This document shows, piece after piece, positions 1 to 8,813 of a stretch of DNA of 64,000 nt; the stretch's first letter is position 1; each line of letters opens with the position of its first letter. Under the pieces are notes generated by a model. That model ran no database searches and was not told the DNA's origin. It saw only the letters and a program-made list of their open reading frames with translations. The stretch comes from Streptomyces sp. SID13031 (GTDB lineage Bacteria > Actinomycetota > Actinomycetes > Propionibacteriales > Kribbellaceae): contig NZ_JAAGLV010000011.1 in assembly GCF_010548305.1 (NCBI RefSeq), positions 1 through 64,000 of the forward strand, given 5' to 3'. Position numbers and translations under genes: made by a program.

Positions 1-2
1 CG

Positions 3-830
3 ACCGTCGCGCCGTCAGCCGACGCTGCTTCCGCGGCACCTTCCACCTCTGATGCTCCCGCCCCGGAAGAGACACCCGTGGATCCGCACCCAGGGCGCTG
101 GCCATGGGACGACGTGCCCGATGCCGATGCCGATGCCGATGCCGATGCCGATGCCGATGCCGATGCCGACGACGACGGTGCCGACGAGCAGGCAGGTCCC
201 GCCATGCCTGACGCATTCAGCGAAACTCCCGGATCCGATGACTCCGTCGCCTCCTCACTGAAGGCGCCCGACTTCGACAGCGCAGCACGTCGGGAACTCA
301 TCGGGAAGCTCGCCAACCTCAAACAAGCCGCACGACGGCAAAACAACGGAACGACGCTCTACCTCCACATCACCGACGAAACACTCCTCGCCGGTGAAGG
401 CGTCGCGCGCGTCGAAGGATTCGGCCCCGTACTCGTCACCCGCCTGGAAGAACTCATCGGCCACCACCACATCACCCTCAAGCCCGTCATCGACCTCAAA
501 GACAAGCTCGCCGTCGACTCCTACGAGATCCCCCAGCGCATCCGCGAACGAATCAAACTCCGCTACCCAGCAGAACAATTCGTCTACGGCACCGGCGAAA
601 GCAGCCGCGCCGCTGACCTCGACCACATCGAACCGTTCAGACCGGACGGCCCACCAAAACAAACAAACACCGACAACCTCATCCCGCTAAGGCGATTCAG
701 CCACCGGGTCAAAACCCACGGCGGCTGGCAGGTACGCCGCCTAAACGACGACGCCCTCGAATGGACCACCCGCCACGGCTTCAAATTCATCGTCGACCAC
801 CGCGGAACCCACCCGGTAGACCGGCGGTGA
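3..830 (+). CDS. DUF222/HNH endonuclease-type protein, 3' part
   Basis: The frame is open from the left edge, so the start lies outside the window. The C-terminal part carries the HNH core, seen as DLDHIEPF followed by TDNLIPLRRFSHRVKTHGGW. This is the usual C-terminus of actinobacterial DUF222/HNH proteins, which are numerous and mostly uncharacterised. A low-complexity acidic stretch of eight Asp-Ala pairs, then DDDG, is encoded by a hexanucleotide tandem repeat at 120-167. Such acidic linkers commonly separate the DUF222 and HNH parts. Candidate metal and catalytic residues are the D-H pair of DLDH, the N of TDNL and the H of FSHRVKTH. It may be a nuclease of a mobile or repetitive family; no substrate can be read from the context. 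Confidence 0.8.
   Translation, partial: TVAPSADAASAAPSTSDAPAPEETPVDPHPGRWPWDDVPDADADADADADADADADDDGADEQAGPAMPDAFSETPGSDDSVASSLKAPDFDSAARRELIGKLANLKQAARRQNNGTTLYLHITDETLLAGEGVARVEGFGPVLVTRLEELIGHHHITLKPVIDLKDKLAVDSYEIPQRIRERIKLRYPAEQFVYGTGESSRAADLDHIEPFRPDGPPKQTNTDNLIPLRRFSHRVKTHGGWQVRRLNDDALEWTTRHGFKFIVDHRGTHPVDRR
120..167 (+). repeat. GATGCC hexanucleotide tandem repeat (8 copies)
   Basis: Eight perfect copies of GATGCC lie in frame inside the HNH gene and encode (Asp-Ala)8. The copy number is likely to vary by slippage without breaking the frame, which would change only linker length. Confidence 0.9.
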
Positions 831-964
831 ACGCGATCCCCAGTGCGTCCGGCACGACCCGCGCGCACCATTCCTCAGTACCGGATGCCGCGGCCTACAC
901 GCTCCGGGGTCGGCGACGACGGCATCGATGGACGCCGGTGCGCCGTGGGGTTCAGGCCGCGTGT

Positions 965-1045
965 CGATCCGGATCCCGCTTCATCGGTGCCGCGCTCGCC
1001 ATCGACGGGGGCATGACTGCCGCTGCCCTGGCCCAGCCGCCCTAG
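965..1045 (+). pseudogene. short-chain dehydrogenase C-terminal remnant
   Basis: An open stretch of 26 codons reads RFIGAALAIDGGMTA and then a stop. This resembles the C-terminal end of SDR-family oxidoreductases, which usually finish with a Gly-x-x-(I/L)-x-(V/I)-DGG segment. No Rossmann Gly motif or catalytic YxxxK lies upstream, so at most the tail of a lost gene survives. The rest of 831-1054 shows nothing else I can support. Confidence 0.35.
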
Positions 1046-1054
1046 TATCAAGTT

Positions 1055-1738
1055 CTACTGCTCGTACACCTTGCGCAGTCGAAGCGACATCGAATTGTCG
1101 AGGTGCTTGGTCATCGCGGCCTCGGCCGCGGCAGGGGCACCGGATGCGATCGCCTCGACGATCTGGCGGTGCTCCACCAGTACTTCGGGTCCGGTGTCGC
1201 GGTCGTAGTGGAGGCGGAAGATGTGCAGGTGGCAGTGGGTTCGCTGGAAGGCGAGGCGGACCTGCTCGCTGCCTGACAGGCCGGCGATGAGGGTGTGAAA
1301 GCGGTTGTCGTGCGCGGTGAGTGACTTGTACCCGGCGTAGTCGACCGACGTCGGCTCAACGGCGGTCGCGAGCTCCGCGCGCAACCGATCCCGCCCACCG
1401 GCGTCGATGAGTTCGGCGGCCCGCCGCGCTGCCCACGGCTCCAGCAGTAGCCGGAACCGGTACAGGTCGTCGAACTCCGCCAACGAGAGCAGCGGTGTGG
1501 CCCGATACCCCTTCAGGGGCTCCTTGTCCGCCAGTCCCTCCGACTCCAGTCGCGCCAGCGCCTCTCGTACCGGCGTCGACGACACCTGGAAATCGCGCGC
1601 CAGGCCGTCGATGGAGATCCGCGCGCCCGGCCTGATCGCGTGGTCCATCAGCATCGTCTTGATCGCCTCGTAGACGTCGTCGGCGAGCATCTGCCGCCGC
1701 AGCAACCGGCGATCCTGCGGCTCCACTGTCTGGTCCAT
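1055..1738 (-). CDS. FCD-domain GntR-family transcriptional regulator
   Basis: A 227-aa cytoplasmic DNA-binding regulator. The N-terminal winged helix covers about residues 8-75, with the recognition-helix text VSSTPVREALARLESEG typical of the GntR family. The all-helical FCD ligand-binding domain follows. FCD domains usually bind a metal and a carboxylic-acid effector; the likely Asp/His ligands include the HDNRFH segment. I start at the ATG at 1738, which has a GGAG about 10 nt upstream, and not at the longer frame that begins inside the promoter. It is divergent from the sugar-acid operon, which suggests it controls that operon in response to a sugar acid or 2-keto-3-deoxy acid. A palindrome at 1811-1827 between the two starts is the probable operator. 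Confidence 0.88.
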   Translation of the reverse strand: MDQTVEPQDRRLLRRQMLADDVYEAIKTMLMDHAIRPGARISIDGLARDFQVSSTPVREALARLESEGLADKEPLKGYRATPLLSLAEFDDLYRFRLLLEPWAARRAAELIDAGGRDRLRAELATAVEPTSVDYAGYKSLTAHDNRFHTLIAGLSGSEQVRLAFQRTHCHLHIFRLHYDRDTGPEVLVEHRQIVEAIASGAPAAAEAAMTKHLDNSMSLRLRKVYEQ

Positions 1739-1810
1739 CGGGCCCCATTCTCCAGGGACTGGTCGTGCCCTTGACCCAGCCCGCGCAGTTCGGCAAGGTG
1801 GCACCGGTAA

Positions 1811-1827
1811 TCATGCATCATGCACGA
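1811..1827. promoter_or_regulatory. candidate GntR operator palindrome
   Basis: The 17-bp sequence TCATGCATCATGCACGA is an inverted repeat (TGCAT-C-ATGCA core, one mismatched outer pair) in the 123-bp gap between the regulator start and the operon start. Size, symmetry and position fit an FCD-GntR dimer site. This is inferred from symmetry alone. Confidence 0.5.
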
Positions 1828-1861
1828 TTCCAGCCCAGCCAGCCACCCGGAGGCGGAAACG

Positions 1862-4612
1862 ATGCTCAGGTTCGACGAGATCGGCGTACTACCCGAGCCG
1901 GGGGACAACGTCGCCATCTCCTCGCGCCGCCTCGAAGCCGGCACCGTGATCGACGTCGCCGGTACGCCGGTGACGCTGCCGCACACCGTGCTCGAAGGCC
2001 ATCGCTTCGTCGCCCGCCCGGTCGCCACCGGCGAGCCGCTGCTCTCCTGGCACACCCCGTTCGCCAGAGCCCTCCGGGACCTCGAAGTCGGCGACTACGT
2101 CTGTACGCCGACCAGCCTCGCCGCCGTGGCAGCCCGAGGTGTCGACGGCCTTCCCCGGGAGCCCAGCGCCAGGAACGAGACCCTCGATCCGTACCAACTC
2201 GACGAAACGGCTCTCAATCTCGGCCGGCAGGTCACCTCGGTCGAGCAGCCCGGGACCTTTCTCGGCTACCCCCGCGAGCAAGGACCGGCCGGGACGCGCA
2301 ACCACGTCGTGCTGCTCGCGACGAGTTCCCGCAGCAGCGGTTTCGTCACCGAACTCGCCCAGCGGATCGACGAGGAGTTCGTAGTACCGGTTGCGCACAC
2401 CGAAGGCGGCGAGGACGGTACGCCGAACAACCTGCGCCTCCTGCTGGCCACGTTGGCGGGCTTCGCCTTGAATCCCAACGTCGGCGCGGTCCTGATCGTC
2501 GACACCGACGGCGAACTCGTCTCCGGCCAGGCGATCAAGAACTTCATGGCCGAGCAGGGCTATCCGCCGATCCGCGTGCCCCACGCGTACTTCACCAGGA
2601 AGGCCGGATTCGAGGCGGACCTCGCGGCCGCGGGTCAGCTGGTCGCGCCGTGGTTGCCGGTCGTCGCCGCGCAAGCCAGGCAGGAGGTTCCGCTCGCGGA
2701 TCTCTGGATCGGCTTGCAGTGCGGTGGTTCTGACGCGTTCTCGGGCGTCAGCGCGAACCCGCTGTCCGGCGCGGTCGCGCGCGAGGTGATCCGGCACGGC
2801 GGCATCGCAGTACTGGCTGAGACCGATGAACTGATCGGCGCCGAAGGCTACGTTCTCAAGAACGTCCGGGACCTGCCGACGGCCAGGAAGTTCCTGAGAA
2901 CCGTGCAGTCGTTCAAGGAACGCGTCGGCTGGCACGGGCACACAGCCGAGGGCAACCCGTCCGGCGGCAACGTGTATCGCGGGCTCTACAACATCGTTCT
3001 CAAGTCCGTCGGCGCCGCGCGCAAGCTGGATCGCGACGTCCGGCTGGACCACGTGATCGACTACGCCGCGCCGATGCCGGGCCACGGGTTCGTCTTCATG
3101 GACAGCCCCGGCAACGATCTGGAGTCTGTCGCCGGCCAGGTCGCGAGCGGCTGCAACCTGATCTTCTTCACCACCGGGAACGGCTCGATCACCAACTTCC
3201 CGTTCGTCCCGACGATCAAGTTCGTCACCACGACGACCCGGTACGACCTACTGCACGCCGAGATGGACGTGGACGCCGGCCGCTACCTGACCGGCACCCC
3301 GATGGACGACCTCACCACCGAGACCTTCGACCTCACCGTCCGGGTGGCCTCCGGCGAACCGTCCGCAGGCGAACGCGCCGGCCACAGCCAGGTCTCCATC
3401 TGGCGCAACTGGCGCCAGAACGGTCCCCGCGAAGGCATCTCCATCACCACCGACGGCCGCACCACCCGCAACCTCCTCGACCTTCCCGCCGAAGACCGAG
3501 ACGCCCCTCTCCCCGGCGCCCCACTAGACCTCGCCGGCTACGCCGCGTCCGGCGCCGCCGCCTCCGCAGCCGCCCCCGCCGCCCCCGCCGCCGCCTCCGC
3601 CGTGCTTCAGCTTTTGCGAGTTGACGGTCGCGTCGTTCCCGAAGCCGTCGGGCTCATCCTTCCGACCAGCTTGTGCTCCGGGCAGATCGCCTTGCGGCTG
3701 GCGACCCAGGGTGAGTTGGAGCGGTGGGCGAGTGACGCCGTCACGCGGATGGTCGCGCTGCCGCATACCGAAGGATGTGGGTCGAGCGGGGGTGCGTCCG
3801 AGGAGACGTTCGCGCGCACGATGCTCGGCTACCTCCTGCACCCCAACACCAGGCTGGCGCTGCTCCTCGAGCACGGTTGCGAGAAGACGCACAACGACTA
3901 CTTCCGGTCCCGCCTGGTCGAGGCCGGTGCCGACCCGTCGCGTTTCGGCTGGGCGAGCATCCAGGCCGACGGCGGCCTCGACGCAGTCACCGGCCGCGTC
4001 CGCGACTGGTTCGGCAGCTTCAACCTCCCCGCGCCCGAAGAAGTCCCAAGCACCCTCGGTGAACTGACCGTCGCCCTCGAAGCCCGCGGACCGCTCACCC
4101 CTGAAACCGCCGAGGCGCTCGCCCTGACCGGCCGCGAAATAGTCGCCGCCGGCGGCACCGCAGTTCTCTCCTCGAGAGGCGCGCTCCTGGCCGACAAGAC
4201 CTTCCGGTACGCCGCCTTCGGCTCGCCCGCCGCGGTCGGCCCGACGATCGCCCACGGCCAGCGGTTCACCGCGAAGGGCTGGCACGTGATGCGGATGCCA
4301 GGCACCGACTGGATGGAAACCGTCACGGGCTTCGGCGCCGCCGGCGTCCAGCTGGTACTCGCACATGTTGCCAGCGGCACCTTGTCGGCCCAGCGCTTCG
4401 TCCCCGTCGTGGAGTTCAGCAGCGACCCGGAGACGGTCGCGCAGTACGGCGATGATCTGGATGCCGTTGCCTCGGGCAACTCGCAGCAGCAGGCAACGGC
4501 AGCCCTGGTAACCCTTGCGGCGGTAGCGAGCAGGCAACTGATCCCGAAGGCCGTTGCATCCGGCAACGTAGGTTTCCAGATCACCCGTGGTCTCCTCGGC
4601 ACCTCGATGTGA
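1862..4612 (+). CDS. UxaA/GarD-family dehydratase with internal duplication
   Basis: A 916-aa protein of the altronate/galactarate dehydratase family, which removes water from sugar acids to give 2-keto-3-deoxy acids. An N-terminal SAF-like domain (about 10-90) precedes a GD/AH catalytic unit with the hallmark LQCGGSDAFSGVSANPLSGAV near residue 285 and LAETDELIGAEG. An Ala/Pro-rich linker near 560-580 leads to a second half that repeats the fold: ALPHTEGCGSSGG near 635, LEHGCEKTHNDY, and GTDWMETVTGFGAAG echoing GNDLESVAGQVASG of the first half. Family members are normally near 500 aa. The ATG at 1862 has GGAGG eight bases upstream; an in-frame ATG at 1820 overlaps the putative operator and has no such site. 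It is the first gene of the operon. Confidence 0.82.
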   Translation: MLRFDEIGVLPEPGDNVAISSRRLEAGTVIDVAGTPVTLPHTVLEGHRFVARPVATGEPLLSWHTPFARALRDLEVGDYVCTPTSLAAVAARGVDGLPREPSARNETLDPYQLDETALNLGRQVTSVEQPGTFLGYPREQGPAGTRNHVVLLATSSRSSGFVTELAQRIDEEFVVPVAHTEGGEDGTPNNLRLLLATLAGFALNPNVGAVLIVDTDGELVSGQAIKNFMAEQGYPPIRVPHAYFTRKAGFEADLAAAGQLVAPWLPVVAAQARQEVPLADLWIGLQCGGSDAFSGVSANPLSGAVAREVIRHGGIAVLAETDELIGAEGYVLKNVRDLPTARKFLRTVQSFKERVGWHGHTAEGNPSGGNVYRGLYNIVLKSVGAARKLDRDVRLDHVIDYAAPMPGHGFVFMDSPGNDLESVAGQVASGCNLIFFTTGNGSITNFPFVPTIKFVTTTTRYDLLHAEMDVDAGRYLTGTPMDDLTTETFDLTVRVASGEPSAGERAGHSQVSIWRNWRQNGPREGISITTDGRTTRNLLDLPAEDRDAPLPGAPLDLAGYAASGAAASAAAPAAPAAASAVLQLLRVDGRVVPEAVGLILPTSLCSGQIALRLATQGELERWASDAVTRMVALPHTEGCGSSGGASEETFARTMLGYLLHPNTRLALLLEHGCEKTHNDYFRSRLVEAGADPSRFGWASIQADGGLDAVTGRVRDWFGSFNLPAPEEVPSTLGELTVALEARGPLTPETAEALALTGREIVAAGGTAVLSSRGALLADKTFRYAAFGSPAAVGPTIAHGQRFTAKGWHVMRMPGTDWMETVTGFGAAGVQLVLAHVASGTLSAQRFVPVVEFSSDPETVAQYGDDLDAVASGNSQQQATAALVTLAAVASRQLIPKAVASGNVGFQITRGLLGTSM

Positions 4613-4634
4613 ATTCCCTCGAAAGGTGGAACCA

Positions 4635-5525
4635 ATGCATTTGGTCCGGTACCTGCTCCCTGGACAACGGCCGCAAGCCGGCGTCCGAACCGGTGACACG
4701 GTGGCACCGGTTCGCGGGATCGCCACCATGGCGGAGCTCCTGCGTCTGAGGACGGCGGAGCTCCGCTCGGCGACCGGCCAACTCGGCGACGGCGTACCGG
4801 TGGCCGATGTGCAGCTGCTGCCACCGCTCGACGGCCGCGGCGAGGTGTGGTGCGCCGGTGTCACGTACGAGCGATCCCGCGGCGCGCGGATGGAGGAGAG
4901 CACCGAGCAATCGGTGTACGACCGCGTGTACTCCGCGCCGCGGCCGGAGTTGTTCCCGAAGTCGCCGGCCTGGCGACTCGTCACGGACGGCGAGCAGATC
5001 GGCATCCGCGCCGACTCTGGTCACGACGTACCGGAGCCCGAGCTCGCGATCGTCGCGAACAGCCACGGCGAGATTGTCGGATTCACGATCTGCAATGACG
5101 TCAGCTCCCGCTCGATCGAGGGCGAGAACCCGCTCTACATCCCGCAGGCGAAGGTGTTCGCCGGCGGCTGCGCGCTGGCGACCGGGATCCGGCCGGCCTG
5201 GGAGGTCGCGGACCCCAAGAACCTCACCATCGACCTCGCGATCCGTCGCGACGGCGCCGACGTCTTCACCGGTACGACGTCGACGAAACAGCTGGTCAGA
5301 GAGCTGCAGGACCTGATCGACGTCCTGTTCGCGCCGAACGAGTTCCCCGACGGCGTGATCCTCGCGACGGGCACCGGAATTGTGCCGGAACTCGACTTCG
5401 CACTGCGCGCCGGCGACGAGGTGGCGATCTCGATCAGCGAGGTCGGCGCGCTGACGAATACGGTGGGAGTCGGCCGGGAACCTTTCGCCTTCCTGGCAGC
5501 GCACACCTTGGAGGAGACCCGATGA
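4635..5525 (+). CDS. fumarylacetoacetate hydrolase-family protein
   Basis: A 296-aa protein with the FAH fold. The metal-binding core is visible as EPELAIVANSHGEIVGFTICNDVSSR and GENPLYIPQAKVF, with Glu/Glu/Asp ligands. FAH-family enzymes include 2-keto-3-deoxy-pentonate dehydratases of the XylX type, which give 2-oxoglutarate semialdehyde. The next gene encodes a semialdehyde dehydrogenase, so that role fits best here. Other FAH activities (decarboxylase, acylpyruvase) cannot be excluded. The ATG at 4635 follows a GAAAGGTGG ribosome site; the frame is open further upstream but has no comparable signal. Its stop overlaps the next start by 4 nt, so translation is coupled. Confidence 0.85.
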   Translation: MHLVRYLLPGQRPQAGVRTGDTVAPVRGIATMAELLRLRTAELRSATGQLGDGVPVADVQLLPPLDGRGEVWCAGVTYERSRGARMEESTEQSVYDRVYSAPRPELFPKSPAWRLVTDGEQIGIRADSGHDVPEPELAIVANSHGEIVGFTICNDVSSRSIEGENPLYIPQAKVFAGGCALATGIRPAWEVADPKNLTIDLAIRRDGADVFTGTTSTKQLVRELQDLIDVLFAPNEFPDGVILATGTGIVPELDFALRAGDEVAISISEVGALTNTVGVGREPFAFLAAHTLEETR

Positions 5526-6973
5526 CGCCCGACACCACCCCCGCCGAACTCGAGCAGGCACTCAGCGACGCGGCGGCAGCAGCCGGACCGCTCGCCGCGT
5601 CGGCGCCCGCAGTACGAGCCGAGTGGATCCGTGCGGTCGCTGATGCGCTGGACGCCGTCGCGGACGACCTGGTGCCGATCGCGATGCGGGAGTCGTCGTT
5701 GCCCGAAGCGCGGTTGCGGGGAGAGGTCGCCCGCAGCAGCGGTCAGCTGCGGATGTTCGCCGACGCGCTCGCCGAGGGATCGTTGCTCGAGATCATCATC
5801 GACACGGCAGACCCGCAGGCCAAGCCGGTACCGCGACCAGATCTGCGCCGGGTGCTCGTCCCGCTCGGGCCGGTGCTCGTGTTTGCCGCCAGCAACTTCC
5901 CGTTCGCGTTCAGCGTCTGTGGCGGCGACACCGCCTCCGCGCTCGCGGCCGGTTGCCCGGTGGTCGTCAAGGCGCACCCGGGCCACCCCGACCTCTCGGT
6001 CCGTACCGCCGAAGTGATGATCGAGGCGTTGCGCGACGCGGGTGCTCCGGACGGGACGCTGAGCCTGATCCAGGGGTACGACGTCGGCGTGACCGCGTTG
6101 AAGGACCCGCGGATCACCGCCGCCGGGTTCACCGGTTCGGTGCCGGCCGGCAAGGCGCTGCACGAGATCGCGGTGACGCGCCCGGAGCCGATCCCGTTCT
6201 ACGGCGAGCTCGGCAGCCTCAACCCGGTCTTCGTCACCCAGGCCGCGGTGGATGCCCGAGGCAACGAGATTGCGGCCGGGTACGTCGGGTCCTTCACGCT
6301 CGGGGTCGGGCAGTTCTGTACCAAGCCCGGGCTCCTCTTCCTGCCTGCCGGACACGGTCTCGAAGACAAGTTGATCGAGGCAACCGGTGGCGTCGCGGCA
6401 GCCTCGATGCTGAACGACCGGATCGCATCCGGCTTCTCCTCCGGCCTCGATCGCCTCCGCAAGGTCGACGGCCTCCGCGTGCTCAGCGACGGCCCCGCGA
6501 CCCTGCTCGGTACGACTGTCGCCGAGCTGCTCGAGCGGCGCGAGGAGATCCTGGAGGAGTGCTTCGGCCCGGTCTCGATCGTCGTCGAGTACTCGTCCAT
6601 CGACGAGCTGACCGCAGCCATCGAGGCGTTCGAAGGCAACCTCACGGCGACCCTGCACGCGGAGGACTCGGATACCGAACTGGCCCGCGAGCTGCTCCCG
6701 CGGCTCACCGCCCGGGCTGGCCGAGTCCTCTGGAACGGCTGGCCCACCGGCGTAGCCGTCTCCTGGGCGCAACACCACGGCGGCCCGTTCCCCTCGACGG
6801 TCGGCTCCATCCACACCAGCGTCGGCGTCACCGCCGCCCGCCGCTTCCAGCGCCCGGTCGCCTACCAGGACATCCCCGACGCAGTACTCCCCGAAGTACT
6901 GCGCAACGACAACCCGGCAAAGATCCCGCGCCGCCTCAACGGCACCGTCACCACAGCCGACGTAACCCGATAA
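5522..6973 (+). CDS. 2-oxoglutarate semialdehyde (2,5-dioxovalerate) dehydrogenase
   Basis: A 483-aa NAD(P)+-dependent aldehyde dehydrogenase. It shows the oxyanion/cofactor segment FAASNFPFAFSVCGGDTASALAAGCPVVVKAHP, the nucleotide loop GFTGSVPAGKAL, the general-base Glu in GELGSLNP (about residue 230) and the nucleophilic Cys in GQFCTKPG (about 264). The AHP and GQFCTKPG signatures are those of the KGSADH subgroup and not of betaine or acetaldehyde dehydrogenases. It would oxidise 2-oxoglutarate semialdehyde to 2-oxoglutarate, the last step of Weimberg-type pentonate or hexarate catabolism. The ATG overlaps the preceding stop by 4 nt. Confidence 0.92.
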   Translation: MTPDTTPAELEQALSDAAAAAGPLAASAPAVRAEWIRAVADALDAVADDLVPIAMRESSLPEARLRGEVARSSGQLRMFADALAEGSLLEIIIDTADPQAKPVPRPDLRRVLVPLGPVLVFAASNFPFAFSVCGGDTASALAAGCPVVVKAHPGHPDLSVRTAEVMIEALRDAGAPDGTLSLIQGYDVGVTALKDPRITAAGFTGSVPAGKALHEIAVTRPEPIPFYGELGSLNPVFVTQAAVDARGNEIAAGYVGSFTLGVGQFCTKPGLLFLPAGHGLEDKLIEATGGVAAASMLNDRIASGFSSGLDRLRKVDGLRVLSDGPATLLGTTVAELLERREEILEECFGPVSIVVEYSSIDELTAAIEAFEGNLTATLHAEDSDTELARELLPRLTARAGRVLWNGWPTGVAVSWAQHHGGPFPSTVGSIHTSVGVTAARRFQRPVAYQDIPDAVLPEVLRNDNPAKIPRRLNGTVTTADVTR

Positions 6974-7007
6974 CCACCCCGCACTCCGACAACCGCGGAG
7001 GTTCCCC

Positions 7008-8813
7008 TTGAGCGACAAACCGACCGACAGCGACCTACCCCCGGTCGCCGACCCGCAGCAACCGCCTGAAGCCGCCGGAGTCCAGCACACGGGGCGACGG
7101 AGCTTCGACCACTGGTTCGGGGAGAAGGACCGCAACGGTTTCATCCACCGGTCCTGGATGCGGGCTCAGGGCTTCTCGGATGAGGTGTTCGACGGCCGGC
7201 CGGTGATCGGGATCTGCAACACCTGGTCCGAGCTCACTCCCTGCAACGCGCACCTGCGCCGCCTCGCCGAATCGGTCAAGCGAGGCGTCTGGCAGGCCGG
7301 CGGGTTCCCGCTCGAGTTCCCCGTGATGTCGCTCGGCGAGACCATGCTGCGCCCGACCGCGATGCTCTTCCGCAACCTACTCAGCATGGACGTCGAGGAG
7401 TCGCTGCGAGGTAACCCGCTCGACGGCGCCGTCCTGCTGACCGGCTGCGACAAGACCACGCCCGGCTCGATCATGGGCGCCGCCTCGGTCGACCTGCCGA
7501 CCCTCGTGGTGACCGGCGGCCCGATGCTGAACGGCAAGTTCCGCGGCTGCGACATCGGCTCCGGTACTGCGGTCTGGCGGTTCAGCCAGGACGTCAACGC
7601 CGGCCGGATGACGCAGGAGGACTACGCCGCCGCCGAGTCGGGCATGTCCCGTAGCAACGGGCACTGTATGACGATGGGTACGGCGTCCACGATGGCCTGT
7701 ATGGCCGAGGCACTCGGGCTCCAGCTGACCGGGTCGGCCGCGATCCCCGCCGTCGACTCCCGCCGGTACGCGATCGCGCAGCAGGCCGGCCAGCGAATCG
7801 TCCAGATGGTCGAGGAAGACCTCAAACCGAGCGACATCCTGACCCGGGACGCATTCGCGAACGCAGTCCGGGCCAACGCCGCGATCGGCGGTTCGACCAA
7901 CGCGGTCATCCACCTGCTCGCGATCGCCGGCCGGGTCGGCGTCGAGCTGACGCTGGACGACATGGACGAGTGGGCGCGCGGCGTACCGTGGCTCGTCGAC
8001 CTGCAGCCCTCCGGCAGGTACCTGATGGAAGACTTCTACTACGCCGGCGGTCTGCCCGCCGTGCTGCACGAGATTCTGCCGCTGCTGAAGGCCGACGCGA
8101 TCACGGTGACCGGCAAGACGATCGGTGAGAACGTTGCGAACACCGAGCGAACCGTTGACACCGACGTGATCCGTGCCGTCGGCAACCCGCTCGGCAGTGG
8201 CGCCGGAACCGCAGTACTGAAAGGGAATCTGGCCCCGGACGGTGCCGTCGTCAAGCAATCGGCGGCGTCCGAGAGATTGTTGCAGCATCGCGGTAAGGCG
8301 CTCGTGTTCAGCAGCATCGAGGAGTACGACCTGGCGGTTGACGACATGGATCTCGACGTCGACGCAGACACCGTGCTCGTCCTCCAGAACGCCGGCCCGC
8401 GCGGCTATCCGGGCATGCCCGAGGTCGGCAACCTGACCATCCCGCGCAAGCTCGCCGAACAAGGCGTGGACGACATGGTCCGGATCTCGGACGCCAGGAT
8501 GAGCGGTACGGCGTACGGCACGGTAGTCCTGCACGTAGCCCCCGAGGCGGCCGTAGGCGGTCCACTGGCGCTGGTCCAGACGGGTGACTGGATCGAACTG
8601 GACGTCCCCGCGCGCACCCTCCACCTGGACGTCCCAGAAGAAGAACTGGCCAAACGCCGAACAGCCTGGGAATCCGCCCCACCCCCCACGAAGCCCGCCG
8701 AGCGAGGCTGGGCCCGCCTCTACGTCAACCACGTAACCCAAGCCAACCTCGGCTGCGACCTAGATTTCCTGATAGGCCACTCAGGCTCCGCCGTAGCCCG
8801 CCAGAGCCACTAA
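7008..8813 (+). CDS. IlvD/Edd-family sugar-acid dehydratase
   Basis: A 601-aa Fe-S dehydratase. The cysteines expected to bind the cluster lie in CNTWSELTPCN (about residue 70), TGCDKTTPGS (about 146) and SNGHCMTMGTAS (about 218), and GGSTNAVIHLLAIA is also family-typical. The order and the PVMSLGE segment match the arabonate/xylonate/galactonate dehydratase subgroup better than dihydroxy-acid dehydratase of branched-chain synthesis. It would convert an aldonate to the 2-keto-3-deoxy acid used by the FAH-family enzyme. The start is TTG, preceded by GCGGAGG; no in-frame ATG lies near enough to replace it. The stop overlaps the next start by one base. Confidence 0.9.
   Translation: MSDKPTDSDLPPVADPQQPPEAAGVQHTGRRSFDHWFGEKDRNGFIHRSWMRAQGFSDEVFDGRPVIGICNTWSELTPCNAHLRRLAESVKRGVWQAGGFPLEFPVMSLGETMLRPTAMLFRNLLSMDVEESLRGNPLDGAVLLTGCDKTTPGSIMGAASVDLPTLVVTGGPMLNGKFRGCDIGSGTAVWRFSQDVNAGRMTQEDYAAAESGMSRSNGHCMTMGTASTMACMAEALGLQLTGSAAIPAVDSRRYAIAQQAGQRIVQMVEEDLKPSDILTRDAFANAVRANAAIGGSTNAVIHLLAIAGRVGVELTLDDMDEWARGVPWLVDLQPSGRYLMEDFYYAGGLPAVLHEILPLLKADAITVTGKTIGENVANTERTVDTDVIRAVGNPLGSGAGTAVLKGNLAPDGAVVKQSAASERLLQHRGKALVFSSIEEYDLAVDDMDLDVDADTVLVLQNAGPRGYPGMPEVGNLTIPRKLAEQGVDDMVRISDARMSGTAYGTVVLHVAPEAAVGGPLALVQTGDWIELDVPARTLHLDVPEEELAKRRTAWESAPPPTKPAERGWARLYVNHVTQANLGCDLDFLIGHSGSAVARQSH

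Noticed and set aside
120..167. Short tandem repeat that might suggest a CRISPR or minisatellite
   Set aside because: The unit is only 6 bp, has no spacers and lies in frame inside the HNH gene as an Asp-Ala linker.
3524..5005. Long minus-strand open frame over the dehydratase and FAH genes
   Set aside because: It contains poly-Gly and Arg-rich text, has no ribosome site and mirrors well-supported plus-strand genes; a high-GC shadow.
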